Source: Muribaculaceae bacterium (GTDB taxonomy: Bacteria > Bacteroidota > Bacteroidia > Bacteroidales > Muribaculaceae). Taken from it: a stretch of 39,016 nt of DNA. A model generated the notes under the pieces. That model was not told the DNA's origin. It saw nothing but the letters and a program-made list of their open reading frames with translations, and did no database searches. The DNA lies in contig JAHHQT010000008.1 in assembly GCA_020026215.1 (NCBI GenBank), positions 1 to 39,016 of the forward strand, given 5' to 3'. A program made the translations under genes and the position numbers. Shown piece after piece: positions 8,341-15,395 of this stretch; the stretch's first letter is position 1; the number at the start of each line of letters is the position of its first letter.

Positions 8341-8442
8341 ATGATTAATATTTTAGCTTGCTCTTGTGCCAGTCCGTTCTACGGGACAATGACCGGATTT
8401 TATTGCCGTCAGGCAAAAAGTCCTTATTGTGTTAAGGACTTT
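8341..8442. other. Candidate oriT region upstream of the relaxase gene
   Basis: The 147-bp gap before the MobV gene holds several small dyads: CCGTTCTACGG (8375-8385), TTGCC-GTCA-GGCAA (8403-8416) and the 10-bp stem at 8417-8442. oriT of MobV elements usually lies directly upstream of mob and contains inverted repeats. The last dyad also works as a terminator. No nic site was identified. Confidence 0.35.
8417..8442 (-). terminator. Hairpin terminator after the DUF6371 gene
   Basis: AAAGTCCTTA and TAAGGACTTT form a perfect 10-bp stem with a 6-nt loop. On the minus strand it is followed by a short T run, 25 bp past the DUF6371 stop. Confidence 0.6.
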
Positions 8443-8467
8443 CTATAAATCCACGGAACAAGTTCCT

Positions 8468-9499
8468 TTACTGTTCAATAAGCTCCAGATCCAGTGCATC
8501 AATGAGTAACTGCAATGCGGGATTGCGTTGTATCATCTGGTGAAGAATTTGTCTCTTTGATGGCGAAAAGAGAAAGAAATCTGCAATATCCAATCCGCGG
8601 CTGCGTTGCTCTTCATCGGCTGTACATTCCAAGACATTAGATACAGCAACCCGTTTGCATATTCCCGACAACAAAGCAGACTTTTCTTTCCATTGTTCAG
8701 TTGCTCCTAAATCAGGGATGAGCGTAACTTCCCTGCCTTTGAGAACCTGCATGGCTTCACTGTTGAAACAGCCGTTCTTCCCGCCTGTTGCCAGCCATAT
8801 ATAATCGGGAATAAAATGACTCATAACAACAGCGGTCTTTTCACTTTCCACTAGCATTACCGGAGACGATGCGTTTTTTAGCAAGTGTTCCCCATATAGA
8901 CACTGCTTCAAATGGAAGTCCGGTAATTTCAACTCAGAATGTGCCCAACTGACAAATGCCTGAGGCTCTTTAACCCGATGTCCCGTATCTGAATTATAGC
9001 ACATAACCTTACCGGTTCTTACCAACCCATTTATATCTGTTTGCCAGAATACCGCGGACCCTCCCCATTTTGCAGATGTACCGATACGATATTTCTCAAA
9101 CAATCTTTTTGTTTCAACTTCGCCAAATGTACGGCAGAAGTATTGATACAAAGGATTTATTGAATAATGTGATTGGCTTCTTTCCACATAGGAAGAAGGT
9201 ATAAATGAAGGAGTGATACAAACCGATTGCTTGACTGTCGGCTTATAGGAAACAAGCAGAGCTGAATCTTTGGCAATTTCATTATTTGTCAATATATCAG
9301 GATTATCCTTGAAATATTCTTTAGGGGTATAATGATATCCACAACTGTTCTCATGATCACACTTCCCGACATTACCAGGAAAGGTGATGCATCCTTGCTC
9401 ATCAACATATTTGACGAAGCATCGGCTTTTACCGCAGCTCGGACAGGCGGTCTTGCTTCCGGGTCTGTATTTCTGTAAATGGAATCTGTATTCACTCAT
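8468..9499 (-). CDS. DUF6371-type, primase-like zinc/TOPRIM protein of the mobile element
   Basis: This 343-aa protein begins with a zinc-finger-like region: C19-x2-C22 and C27, then C47 and C53 in GKCDHENSCGYHYTP. That resembles the N-terminal zinc ribbon of DnaG-type primases. Further on, VMLVESEKTAVVMSHF supplies a TOPRIM-like glutamate, and VTLIPDLGATEQW gives a following aspartate in place of the usual D-x-D. This suggests a primase-related or DNA-binding role in element replication. The gene overlaps the end of the DUF3987 gene by 8 bp and is therefore translationally coupled to it. Family membership (DUF6371) is from memory of Bacteroidota elements; activity is not shown. Confidence 0.7.
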   Translation of the reverse strand: MSEYRFHLQKYRPGSKTACPSCGKSRCFVKYVDEQGCITFPGNVGKCDHENSCGYHYTPKEYFKDNPDILTNNEIAKDSALLVSYKPTVKQSVCITPSFIPSSYVERSQSHYSINPLYQYFCRTFGEVETKRLFEKYRIGTSAKWGGSAVFWQTDINGLVRTGKVMCYNSDTGHRVKEPQAFVSWAHSELKLPDFHLKQCLYGEHLLKNASSPVMLVESEKTAVVMSHFIPDYIWLATGGKNGCFNSEAMQVLKGREVTLIPDLGATEQWKEKSALLSGICKRVAVSNVLECTADEEQRSRGLDIADFFLFSPSKRQILHQMIQRNPALQLLIDALDLELIEQ

Positions 9500-10988
9500 G
9501 GCTCTCAGGTTTCAGTGTGGTTGCACTCTGCACTTTTGCACTTTGAGAAGGCACGGTATCTTGACTGGGTAAAAGTGCAATAGTGCAAGGTGCATCCGTA
9601 TCTTCTGTCATAAGTTTGCGATAGACTCCATGCTGAAGTTTCTCTATAAGAGGATGCTGAAGCCGGCATAATTGCTCAAGCGCATAATAGACACTACGAC
9701 GGGACATATCAACTTTTCTGCCCGCAATAACAGCATCGCCGGAAGTAAATCTCTCTTCCAGGAGGGAGAGCCATGCCTCCTTCGTTTCGCCGATACTATT
9801 TATGACAATGGTTTCCTGAATTCTTCGGTATGTTTTCTCATAATAATCAATCATACGGATTGCCGATTCTACGGAATCCCGCTCGACATATTGCATATCA
9901 CCGCTATCAGTAGCCCATTTCATAACCTGAAACAACAGGGCAAGACGTGCTGCATGCCCGTTGAGTTTCATTTTGCGACTTTCAACATCGGCATCGTCTT
10001 CAATGGCATTTACCGCATCTATAATTCGATTGTACCATTCATAAAAGCATTCTTCTGCATCGTCAGACATGGTAAGGATACGTGGATTTACCGTTGTGCC
10101 TTTGTCATCAAGTATACAGGGAATACTGAAAACCCTGTTGATTATAGTCCTCCATTGATTCATGATGTCAGGACGGAGTGCGTTTCTTTCTTCCCGTCTC
10201 CATCCGGATATCTTCCTGCTTTTTGGATAGACAAACAGAAAGCGATCAAGCAATCCGTTGGCAAGGAATTCCGGACGGAAGACCTCCTGCAGCATATTTG
10301 TCTGTACTGAACCGATAACACTTATACAAGGACTCTTGATGATGACCGGACGTGATTCCGACTTTCGGACAACTTTCAAAGGCTGTCCACTATAAGCTGT
10401 CAGAAGATCTTCAATGAGATTGTTCTTGCTGTTGTATCTTTTGACGGAATTGAACAATGCCAAAATTTCATCAACTACCAATGTTATCCCACGCCTATTA
10501 TACTGATGAATATTCATCATCGCTTCAGGAGTGGAATCATAAATGACGGTAGTTATAAAGTTCGGTTTCCTGAGCAACTGCTGTTCTTCGTCATTTCCAT
10601 GTTTGCTGGCCGATAAAGCTCTTTCGTATTCGTCACATTCCTCATTATATTTCTCCAGTAGCCGGTCGTCATACTCATTAATCGGCTTATATATGAAGCC
10701 GAGAGGAGGTGTCTTCCCAAGTCCAGGACGTCCGATCAGCATCATATAAAGGGACGAACAGGTTTTCCATTCGCCCTTGATACGGATATGACAGGAGTTG
10801 CCTATTGCAGTAGCAACGGCCGAAAGAATAATAGAAGCAGTATATTCCACATTGAAGTTCTCATACCTGGCAAGATTAAGGATAATATCCTGTATCTTGT
10901 CTGGAAAAGCATCCAGAGGAAGACCTGTATCCGGGATACTCTCCACTTCGGAACGGAGCATGTTAGTCAAATGCAGGTTATCAAACAT
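9492..10988 (-). CDS. DUF3987 family P-loop ATPase of the mobile element
   Basis: From the chosen start the protein has 498 residues. It carries a Walker A motif GRPGLGKT at 86-93 and a Walker B-like ITLVVDEILALF about 90 residues later, as in DUF3987 helicase/primase-associated proteins of Bacteroidota mobile elements. A C-terminal part with a winged-helix-like GRKVDMSRRSVYYALEQL follows. The ATG at 10988 is preferred over the upstream in-frame ATG at 11018 because AAGGAGG lies just before it (a strong Shine-Dalgarno, unusual for this phylum) and it overlaps the preceding stop by 8 bp. It lies between the HTH gene and the DUF6371 gene in one operon. It probably acts in replication or maintenance of the element; the exact role is unknown. 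Confidence 0.8.
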   Translation of the reverse strand: MFDNLHLTNMLRSEVESIPDTGLPLDAFPDKIQDIILNLARYENFNVEYTASIILSAVATAIGNSCHIRIKGEWKTCSSLYMMLIGRPGLGKTPPLGFIYKPINEYDDRLLEKYNEECDEYERALSASKHGNDEEQQLLRKPNFITTVIYDSTPEAMMNIHQYNRRGITLVVDEILALFNSVKRYNSKNNLIEDLLTAYSGQPLKVVRKSESRPVIIKSPCISVIGSVQTNMLQEVFRPEFLANGLLDRFLFVYPKSRKISGWRREERNALRPDIMNQWRTIINRVFSIPCILDDKGTTVNPRILTMSDDAEECFYEWYNRIIDAVNAIEDDADVESRKMKLNGHAARLALLFQVMKWATDSGDMQYVERDSVESAIRMIDYYEKTYRRIQETIVINSIGETKEAWLSLLEERFTSGDAVIAGRKVDMSRRSVYYALEQLCRLQHPLIEKLQHGVYRKLMTEDTDAPCTIALLPSQDTVPSQSAKVQSATTLKPESHE

Positions 10989-11310
10989 AGCCGCCTCCTT
11001 CCTTTTTAGGCAGTTCATTCTCTACTGCGAAAGCTTCATAATGGAACCGGCGCAGAAAGCGGTCTACATCTTCTTGTGTATACCAGTATTTGTCGCCTTC
11101 ACGTGAATAACCAAGATAACCGTTGTCACGCAACTTTTTAAGATACTTGTCTTTGATGTTCAGTTTCTCCATCAAAGACTTATTATCATAGAGACAATGT
11201 TCATCTTTCTGAATTGATGGCGGTAGTTTTTCTTGTCTCTCTACTATGCAGAGAATCTTCTCAAGAAGTTCCCTCTCGCATAATGTTTTCAAATCTGTAG
11301 TCTTTGCCAT
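10981..11310 (-). CDS. Excisionase-like helix-turn-helix protein
   Basis: This 109-aa protein has a winged HTH of the HTH_17/excisionase type in its centre: LMEKLNIKDKYLKKLRDNGYLGYSREGDKYWYTQEDVDRFL is the typical helix-turn-helix-wing-helix pattern, cited here by its residues from about 47 to 87. Such proteins serve as recombination directionality factors or operon regulators in Bacteroidota elements. It is the first gene of the operon that continues with DUF3987, DUF6371 and possibly the relaxase. A 250-bp upstream gap contains phased repeats that could be its target. Whether it is an excisionase or a plain regulator cannot be told. Confidence 0.7.
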   Translation of the reverse strand: MAKTTDLKTLCERELLEKILCIVERQEKLPPSIQKDEHCLYDNKSLMEKLNIKDKYLKKLRDNGYLGYSREGDKYWYTQEDVDRFLRRFHYEAFAVENELPKKEGGGYV

Positions 11311-11411
11311 AAAATGATTTGTTATGGCTTAACTTCCTAATGCACACTCGGACCTCAAGCCGGGTTTATGTGTCCTGATATGACTGTGCACATCATAGCA
11401 AGAGCACGATG

Positions 11412-11419
11412 CAAAGATT
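11412..11419 (-). promoter_or_regulatory. Weak -7-like element upstream of the excisionase-like operon
   Basis: The minus strand reads AATCTTTG, one mismatch from TAnnTTTG. It would give a leader of about 95 nt. A 10-bp palindrome CTCCTAGGAG (11424-11433) lies directly upstream. Confidence 0.3.
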
Positions 11420-11442
11420 CAAACTCCTAGGAGATTTTGAAG

Positions 11443-11498
11443 TTAGAATAAATTAGACTACTATATTAGAAGTGTGTTAGAAGTGTATTAGAGTTGTA
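11443..11498. repeat. Helically phased 11-bp iteron-like repeats
   Basis: Three head-to-tail 11-bp units start at 11466, 11477 and 11488 (TTAGAAGTGTG, TTAGAAGTGTA, TTAGAGTTGTA). Two weaker copies sharing TTAGA start at 11443 and 11453. They lie in the 252-bp gene-free stretch between the excisionase-like operon and the membrane-protein gene. One unit per helical turn fits a protein array: either a regulator site or origin iterons. The rest of the gap (11311-11562) holds only the hairpin at its left end in the int operon and no ORF. Confidence 0.6.
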
Positions 11499-11548
11499 TA
11501 TAACACGGAAAAATTATGTTCATAACTTTCTGATTATTAAATAAAAAT

Positions 11549-11568
11549 GAGTAGCACATTGGCTACTC
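11549..11568 (-). terminator. Terminator overlapping the stop codon of the int operon
   Basis: GAGTAGC and GCTACTC pair across a 6-nt loop, and the minus-strand continuation is AT-rich with a T run. The stem includes the stop codon of the 231-aa membrane-protein gene. Confidence 0.55.
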
Positions 11569-12258
11569 AAATAACTTGTCTATTTTCTCAGATCCTGTAG
11601 GCGCTGCTTTGTTTTTTCTGGTATGCCTTGATTGGGTGATGTCTGTCATGTTAAACAACTTATCAAGATCGGCACCCGGAAACAATTCCACTCTGCCAGG
11701 CATCCAGAACAATTTCTCATCATACATGGTTTTTTCTGGATAATCCTCGCAATAGATTCGTCCACACATATAAGCAAGAAGAACTTTATTCAAAGTCCAT
11801 TGATAATGATTGCCATTTACAACAATGTATCCTTCTTTTATCGCTTTGGCAAAAACGTCTCTTGCAACCGCACTGTCAAGGCGAGGTGTCAATGTTATTT
11901 CCCCTTTAATAGGGTTATGGCCGGAATCTGCAATTTTAAGGTCAGGATCTGTTTCGATTGCAGAGGTCCTTTTTTCCTTCATTCGCTTCTTTTCATATAA
12001 GTCCTCAGCTGCATATATCAGTGTTATAGCACATCCAATAGCAGTGCTGATTCCTACAATAATAGCGGTACCTGTTTCAGTTCCCCATGATGGACGAAGA
12101 ATGCCCAAACCAAGCAGGATAAGAATACCTATAATGGTAGTCAACCCTATGCCCCAAAAGACCTTGCGGTTATTGAGTTTGTATATGTGGGTTACTACCA
12201 ATACTATAAGAAAACCGGCAATGAGAATGCATGCAACTCGAAATGGCAATGATATCAT
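11563..12258 (-). CDS. Membrane protein of unknown function, downstream of integrase
   Basis: I do not recognise this 231-aa protein. It has two clear hydrophobic spans (about 7-27 and 34-54) and a weaker third (about 62-84, VGISTAIGCAITLIYAAEDL). A basic stretch KKRMKEKR follows, then a soluble C-terminal part with SAVARDVFAKAIKEGYI and a predicted helix-rich segment. It begins 23 bp after the int stop, so it belongs to the int transcript, and it ends in a hairpin terminator. It may be an element maintenance or exclusion-type protein, but nothing in the sequence proves this. Confidence 0.75.
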   Translation of the reverse strand: MISLPFRVACILIAGFLIVLVVTHIYKLNNRKVFWGIGLTTIIGILILLGLGILRPSWGTETGTAIIVGISTAIGCAITLIYAAEDLYEKKRMKEKRTSAIETDPDLKIADSGHNPIKGEITLTPRLDSAVARDVFAKAIKEGYIVVNGNHYQWTLNKVLLAYMCGRIYCEDYPEKTMYDEKLFWMPGRVELFPGADLDKLFNMTDITQSRHTRKNKAAPTGSEKIDKLFE

Positions 12259-12281
12259 ATTTCTTTATCTTTTCGTAATGA

Positions 12282-13637
12282 TTATATAGTTAGAATTGTT
12301 AATTCTCCACTCAACTTCGCAATCTCCGCAGACAGTGTTTCCGGTAGAAAGCGCGCATAGACCTTCTCGGTAATATCGGTACTGCTATGGCCAAGCAATC
12401 GACTGACAACTGACATGGACAAACCGTTATTTAAAGCAAATACAGCAAATGTGTGTCTTGCTACATGCATAGAGAGGTTAAATGGCAGACCTATCTGTTC
12501 TCCAACGACTGACAGCGATTGATTGATACACTTTGTAGCATTGTTACGGGCTTTGTACAATGCTTCTTCGTCATCAAGATTCAGATCATCTTTAACAAGA
12601 TCAAATACATACCGGCGGTCTGCCCGTTTATCTTGCCACTGTCTAAGAATTTGTAAAGCAGGCTCAGAAAGAGGTATCACATGGCGTTTGTTGGTCTTGA
12701 CCATAATTTTCCTCAATTCTTTTTTATCGAAATTGATATGGCCCCACTGTAAAGTCATTACATCAACGACACGCAAGCCGCAAGCGTGAAAAGCAAAGAA
12801 AAACATCTCAAGGAATTCTTTCCGACGTTGCTCGGTACACGAATGGTAATATGTCGTCAATGCAACCAGCTGCTCTTTTGTAAGACTTTTGTTGTCGAAC
12901 TCGCAATCTTCATCTGCAAGCGCAATCTTTGGTGCAATGCGCATGTCTTGTATCCTTGCATTAACTGCTCTATCAATCATGTCTAATTCAGAAGCATAGG
13001 CACATGCTTTAAGAATGGGAGTTAAAGCATGGTTGATAGTTGCATCGCTATTGAGTTTTATCTCCCGACGCCATTTGATATATTCATCTATCAGTTCTAC
13101 CGAAATTTCGCCCAGATAAATGCTATCCGGCTTATATGTTCCTTTCTTGGTAGCCCTGAGGAAAGTCTGAAAAATATTCATTCCGCTTCTTCCGTTTTCA
13201 TATCGGCTTTTGCCAATACGATTCCTGGAATAATCGGATTCCAATCTTTCCAATACAAAATCAATAAAATCCTTTCCCTTATCTTCGCGAGTAAGCGGTT
13301 TGTCTTCCAGGAAATCTGAAATTACCTGAGCTGTGATTTGATTGGGATGCTTCTGTTGGTATTCACCCAACAATCCATCAATCTTGTCAACTCTCGCTGT
13401 CAACAGACTATTGATTCTATTGGCTTCAGGTCCGTATGTGGCTCTGACTCCACCACGTCCATTGTTCGCTTTTTCATTCCAATCTCCTAATCTTACAAAA
13501 ATATTCATGCCCTTGCGTATAACCTGACGGTTCCATGTATATTCAAGCTGGATCAGATACTGTTTGGCAGAATCAATTTCACCTCGGACGTGCAAGCGAA
13601 AACGTCCTAATGGATATAATCGTTTAGGTCTTCCCAT
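12282..13637 (-). CDS. int: Tyrosine recombinase (site-specific integrase)
   Basis: This 451-aa integrase should carry out integration and excision of the element. It has an N-terminal arm-binding domain (about 10-95), a SAM-like core-binding domain (about 118-225, FIDFVLERLESDY...) and the catalytic domain. Catalytic residues are visible: R289 (ACGLRVVDVMTL), K314 (KTNKRHVIPL), H391 and R394 (HVARHTFAVFAL), H417 (LLGHSS) and nucleophile Y427 (EKVYARF). It is complete and of the length usual for Bacteroidota mobile-element integrases. Arm-type direct repeats lie upstream, at 13709-13803. It is followed by the 231-aa membrane protein gene. Confidence 0.96.
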   Translation of the reverse strand: MGRPKRLYPLGRFRLHVRGEIDSAKQYLIQLEYTWNRQVIRKGMNIFVRLGDWNEKANNGRGGVRATYGPEANRINSLLTARVDKIDGLLGEYQQKHPNQITAQVISDFLEDKPLTREDKGKDFIDFVLERLESDYSRNRIGKSRYENGRSGMNIFQTFLRATKKGTYKPDSIYLGEISVELIDEYIKWRREIKLNSDATINHALTPILKACAYASELDMIDRAVNARIQDMRIAPKIALADEDCEFDNKSLTKEQLVALTTYYHSCTEQRRKEFLEMFFFAFHACGLRVVDVMTLQWGHINFDKKELRKIMVKTNKRHVIPLSEPALQILRQWQDKRADRRYVFDLVKDDLNLDDEEALYKARNNATKCINQSLSVVGEQIGLPFNLSMHVARHTFAVFALNNGLSMSVVSRLLGHSSTDITEKVYARFLPETLSAEIAKLSGELTILTI

Positions 13638-13693
13638 ATTGAAGGATATTTAACGTTAGAAATAGAAATTGTGACGATACTCACAAACCTCTG

Positions 13694-13701
13694 TAAAGGT
13701 A
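13694..13701 (-). promoter_or_regulatory. Possible -7 element of int
   Basis: The minus strand reads TACCTTTA, one mismatch from TAnnTTTG, 57 bp before the int ATG. The first 41-bp-phased repeat (13709-13721) covers the spot expected for the -33 element, so integrase binding could repress its own gene. Confidence 0.4.
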
Positions 13702-13708
13702 GTGAATT

Positions 13709-13803
13709 TTGTCCAAACAAATCCAATAATACCCTCCAAATAATGCACTTTGTCCAAACAAACCATGCGATTTCAGACCATCTCACACGGTTGTCCAAAC
13801 AAA
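13709..13803. repeat. Three 13-bp direct repeats spaced exactly 41 bp, probable integrase arm sites
   Basis: TTGTCCAAACAAA occurs perfectly at 13709-13721, 13750-13762 and 13791-13803, so the starts are 41 bp apart each time, close to four helical turns. They lie immediately outside the int gene, where arm-type integrase sites of the attachment region are expected. Their number is too small and their length too short for CRISPR. This 13638-13867 gap otherwise holds only a promoter-like motif and a terminator. Confidence 0.75.
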
Positions 13804-13805
13804 TA

Positions 13806-13840
13806 AAATCCCCGCTAATCGTATTGATTAACAGGGATTT
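13806..13840 (-). terminator. Hairpin terminator after the DUF2795 gene
   Basis: AAATCCC pairs with GGGATTT, with an inner TAATC/GATTA pairing. The minus-strand continuation is TTTTATTTGTTT. It lies 28 bp past the DUF2795 stop and 3 bp from the last 13-bp repeat, so the element end is very close to it. Confidence 0.6.
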
Positions 13841-13867
13841 ACATTAATTTCTTTGTCGATTTTTCGC

Positions 13868-14089
13868 TTAATACTCCTCCTCGTTGAAAAAGAAGTCTTC
13901 TTTGCTTGGGTAGTCAGGCCAGATGTCTTCAATACATTCGTAGATATCACCTTCGTCTTCCATTTCTTGGAGGTTTTCAATTACTTCCAATGGTGCGCCT
14001 GAACGCATAGCATAGTCGATAAGTTCTTCTTTCGTAGCCGGCCATGGTGCATCTTCAAGTTTTGATGCCAATTCAAGAGTCCAATACAT
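13868..14089 (-). CDS. DUF2795 domain small protein
   Basis: This 73-aa acidic protein starts MYWTLELASKLEDAPWPA. The pattern PWPATKEELIDYAMRSGAP-x-EVIENLQ is that of DUF2795, a short helical domain of unknown function found across bacteria. The ATG at 14089 is chosen over the one at 14122 because a well-formed promoter (-7 at 14124-14131, -33 at 14151-14153) would place the transcript start near 14117, after the upstream ATG. It lies next to the cobalamin adenosyltransferase gene but has its own promoter. It is the first chromosomal gene beyond the mobile element. Confidence 0.85.
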   Translation of the reverse strand: MYWTLELASKLEDAPWPATKEELIDYAMRSGAPLEVIENLQEMEDEGDIYECIEDIWPDYPSKEDFFFNEEEY

Positions 14090-14123
14090 AATTATATAAT
14101 TTTTGTGATTTTCAAAATTCACG

Positions 14124-14153
14124 CAAAAATACGATATTAAAATGTATTAGCAA
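14124..14153 (-). promoter_or_regulatory. Bacteroidota-type promoter of the DUF2795 gene
   Basis: The minus strand has TTG (14153-14151), 19 bp, then TATTTTTG (14131-14124), which matches the -33/-7 consensus TTG-N19-TAnnTTTG. The -33 lies inside the 3' end of the preceding gene. Confidence 0.6.
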
Positions 14154-14713
14154 TCTTTATCCCAGAAAATTTCTTCGATTTGGTTGTGAATATTGTTAAA
14201 TCTTGCTAAAACGAAGAAAAAGTCACTCAGGCGATTAATATATTTAATGACATTCGGATCGATGTAAGTAATGCCTGTCAAAGTGATGATTCTGCGCTCT
14301 GCGCGGCGTGTTATACTGCGGCATATATGAGAGAAGGTAGAGATGCGGCTTCCGCCTGGTAGTATGAAGTTGTGTAGCGGTGGAAGTTCGGAATCAAGGA
14401 TGTCAATTTCGTTTTCAAGTCTCTTGATATCTTCTTCTGTAAGCCCTTTGGCAGTTGAAACGGTTCCAGCAGGGTAGTCAGTTGCCAAATATGCGCCGAT
14501 GTTGAATAGTTTGTTTTGAATAACTCTTAAAAATTCTTTGGTTTCGCAAGTTATGTTGTGCAGATTGTCCAACATTCCAATAAATGAGTTCAATTCATCA
14601 ATAGAACCGTATGCTTCGATTCTGATGTCATCTTTTGCTACACGTTTACCGCCGACAAGTGAGGTTTGGCCTTTGTCACCTGTAGCTGTGTAGATAATGC
14701 TTTTCTTTACCAT
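14147..14713 (-). CDS. Cob(I)alamin adenosyltransferase, PduO type
   Basis: This 188-aa enzyme transfers the adenosyl group of ATP to cob(I)alamin, giving coenzyme B12, the cofactor of methylmalonyl-CoA mutase and related enzymes. The family signatures are present: the N-terminal ATP-binding TATGDKGQTSLVGG (about 9-22), EAYGSIDELNSFIG (about 33-46), FILPGGS (about 117-123) and the conserved RSITRRAERR (about 132-141). The length is normal. It starts 13 bp after the LOG gene and is probably co-transcribed with it. There is no other cobalamin gene nearby. Confidence 0.92.
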   Translation of the reverse strand: MVKKSIIYTATGDKGQTSLVGGKRVAKDDIRIEAYGSIDELNSFIGMLDNLHNITCETKEFLRVIQNKLFNIGAYLATDYPAGTVSTAKGLTEEDIKRLENEIDILDSELPPLHNFILPGGSRISTFSHICRSITRRAERRIITLTGITYIDPNVIKYINRLSDFFFVLARFNNIHNQIEEIFWDKDC

Positions 14714-14726
14714 AATTGCAGTCTAT

Positions 14727-15263
14727 TTAAATGTTCTTTTTTAAAATTTCCAAACATTCATCGACCGAGTTGACGGGGATGATTGTTTCTATCGCTTCTT
14801 TGGAAGCAAAATTTTGTTTCAAGAATTCGTTTAATTGTTGAATGAACGGATTAAACAAACCTTTGATATTGACAAGGATGATTTTTTTCTTAAAATTACG
14901 AGTTACAGTCATGTCGGCCAATGTGCTCATAACTTCGTCCAATGTACCTATACCTCCCGGCATGGCTACGAAAATGTGTCCTAAGACCATCATTTTTGAT
15001 TTACGTTCGTTGAGGTCGAGTGTATAGACCATTTCGTCGGCAGCTGGGTCAGCCAACTGGCGGAACACTTCAGGAATGATTCCTGTGACGGTTGCTCCGG
15101 CGGCTTTCGCTTCTACTGCCAAAGTGTGCATTTGTCCGGCATTAGAGCCGCCATAAATCAAGCGAGATTTTAATTCCCCGATACCTCTGCCTAATTGTTT
15201 GACAGCTTCATTATATTCTTCGTCTATATCTGCTTTTGATGATAGATATACTGTTATATTCAT
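14727..15263 (-). CDS. LOG family protein (nucleoside 5'-monophosphate phosphoribohydrolase)
   Basis: This 178-aa protein matches the TIGR00730/LOG family, which removes the ribose 5-phosphate from N6-modified AMP or related nucleotides. The signature PGGIGTLDEV (about 102-111) provides the catalytic and phosphate-binding residues of the PGGxGTxxE motif, and LIYGGSNAGQMHTLA (about 35-49) forms the nucleotide-binding loop. The length is typical. It is the first gene of a short minus-strand operon with the cobalamin adenosyltransferase, with a TAAATTTG -7 motif at 15284-15291. The physiological substrate in Bacteroidota is not known. Confidence 0.88.
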   Translation of the reverse strand: MNITVYLSSKADIDEEYNEAVKQLGRGIGELKSRLIYGGSNAGQMHTLAVEAKAAGATVTGIIPEVFRQLADPAADEMVYTLDLNERKSKMMVLGHIFVAMPGGIGTLDEVMSTLADMTVTRNFKKKIILVNIKGLFNPFIQQLNEFLKQNFASKEAIETIIPVNSVDECLEILKKNI

Positions 15264-15283
15264 TTGCTAAATTTTAATTTTGA

Positions 15284-15291
15284 CAAATTTA
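15284..15291 (-). promoter_or_regulatory. -7 promoter motif of the LOG gene
   Basis: The minus strand reads TAAATTTG, a full match to TAnnTTTG, 20 bp before the ATG. A TTG at ideal spacing was not found. The remainder of 15264-15395 shows no gene. Confidence 0.4.
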
Positions 15292-15395
15292 AGAATAAAA
15301 AGTCATATTTAGAAACAACGCATCGATATTTAACGGCTTGTTTTGTCCTTATATAGAATGCGCTGATTTTTAATTTGTTCTGTGTGGAAAATGTT

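Larger units (their letters stand above)
6764..13803 (-). mobile_element. Core of an integrated mobilizable genetic element (IME/ICE-like)
   Basis: A MobV relaxase, DUF6371 and DUF3987 replication-like proteins, an excisionase-like HTH protein and a tyrosine recombinase are all on the minus strand, ending in phased repeats next to int. No conjugation (tra) genes are seen, so it would depend on a helper or on genes beyond the window. The int-proximal end is probably within about 13700-13870, next to the DUF2795 gene. The other end is not visible, and the defence locus at 1-6637 may be inside the element. The att core could not be defined because only one end is present. Confidence 0.7.

Noticed and set aside
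13607..13798. 63-codon minus-strand frame upstream of int
   Set aside because: It spans the int promoter and arm repeats and has no recognisable domain.
13709..13803. Short regularly spaced repeats as a CRISPR array
   Set aside because: Only three copies of 13 bp, no cas genes, and a position at an integrase end fit arm sites better.
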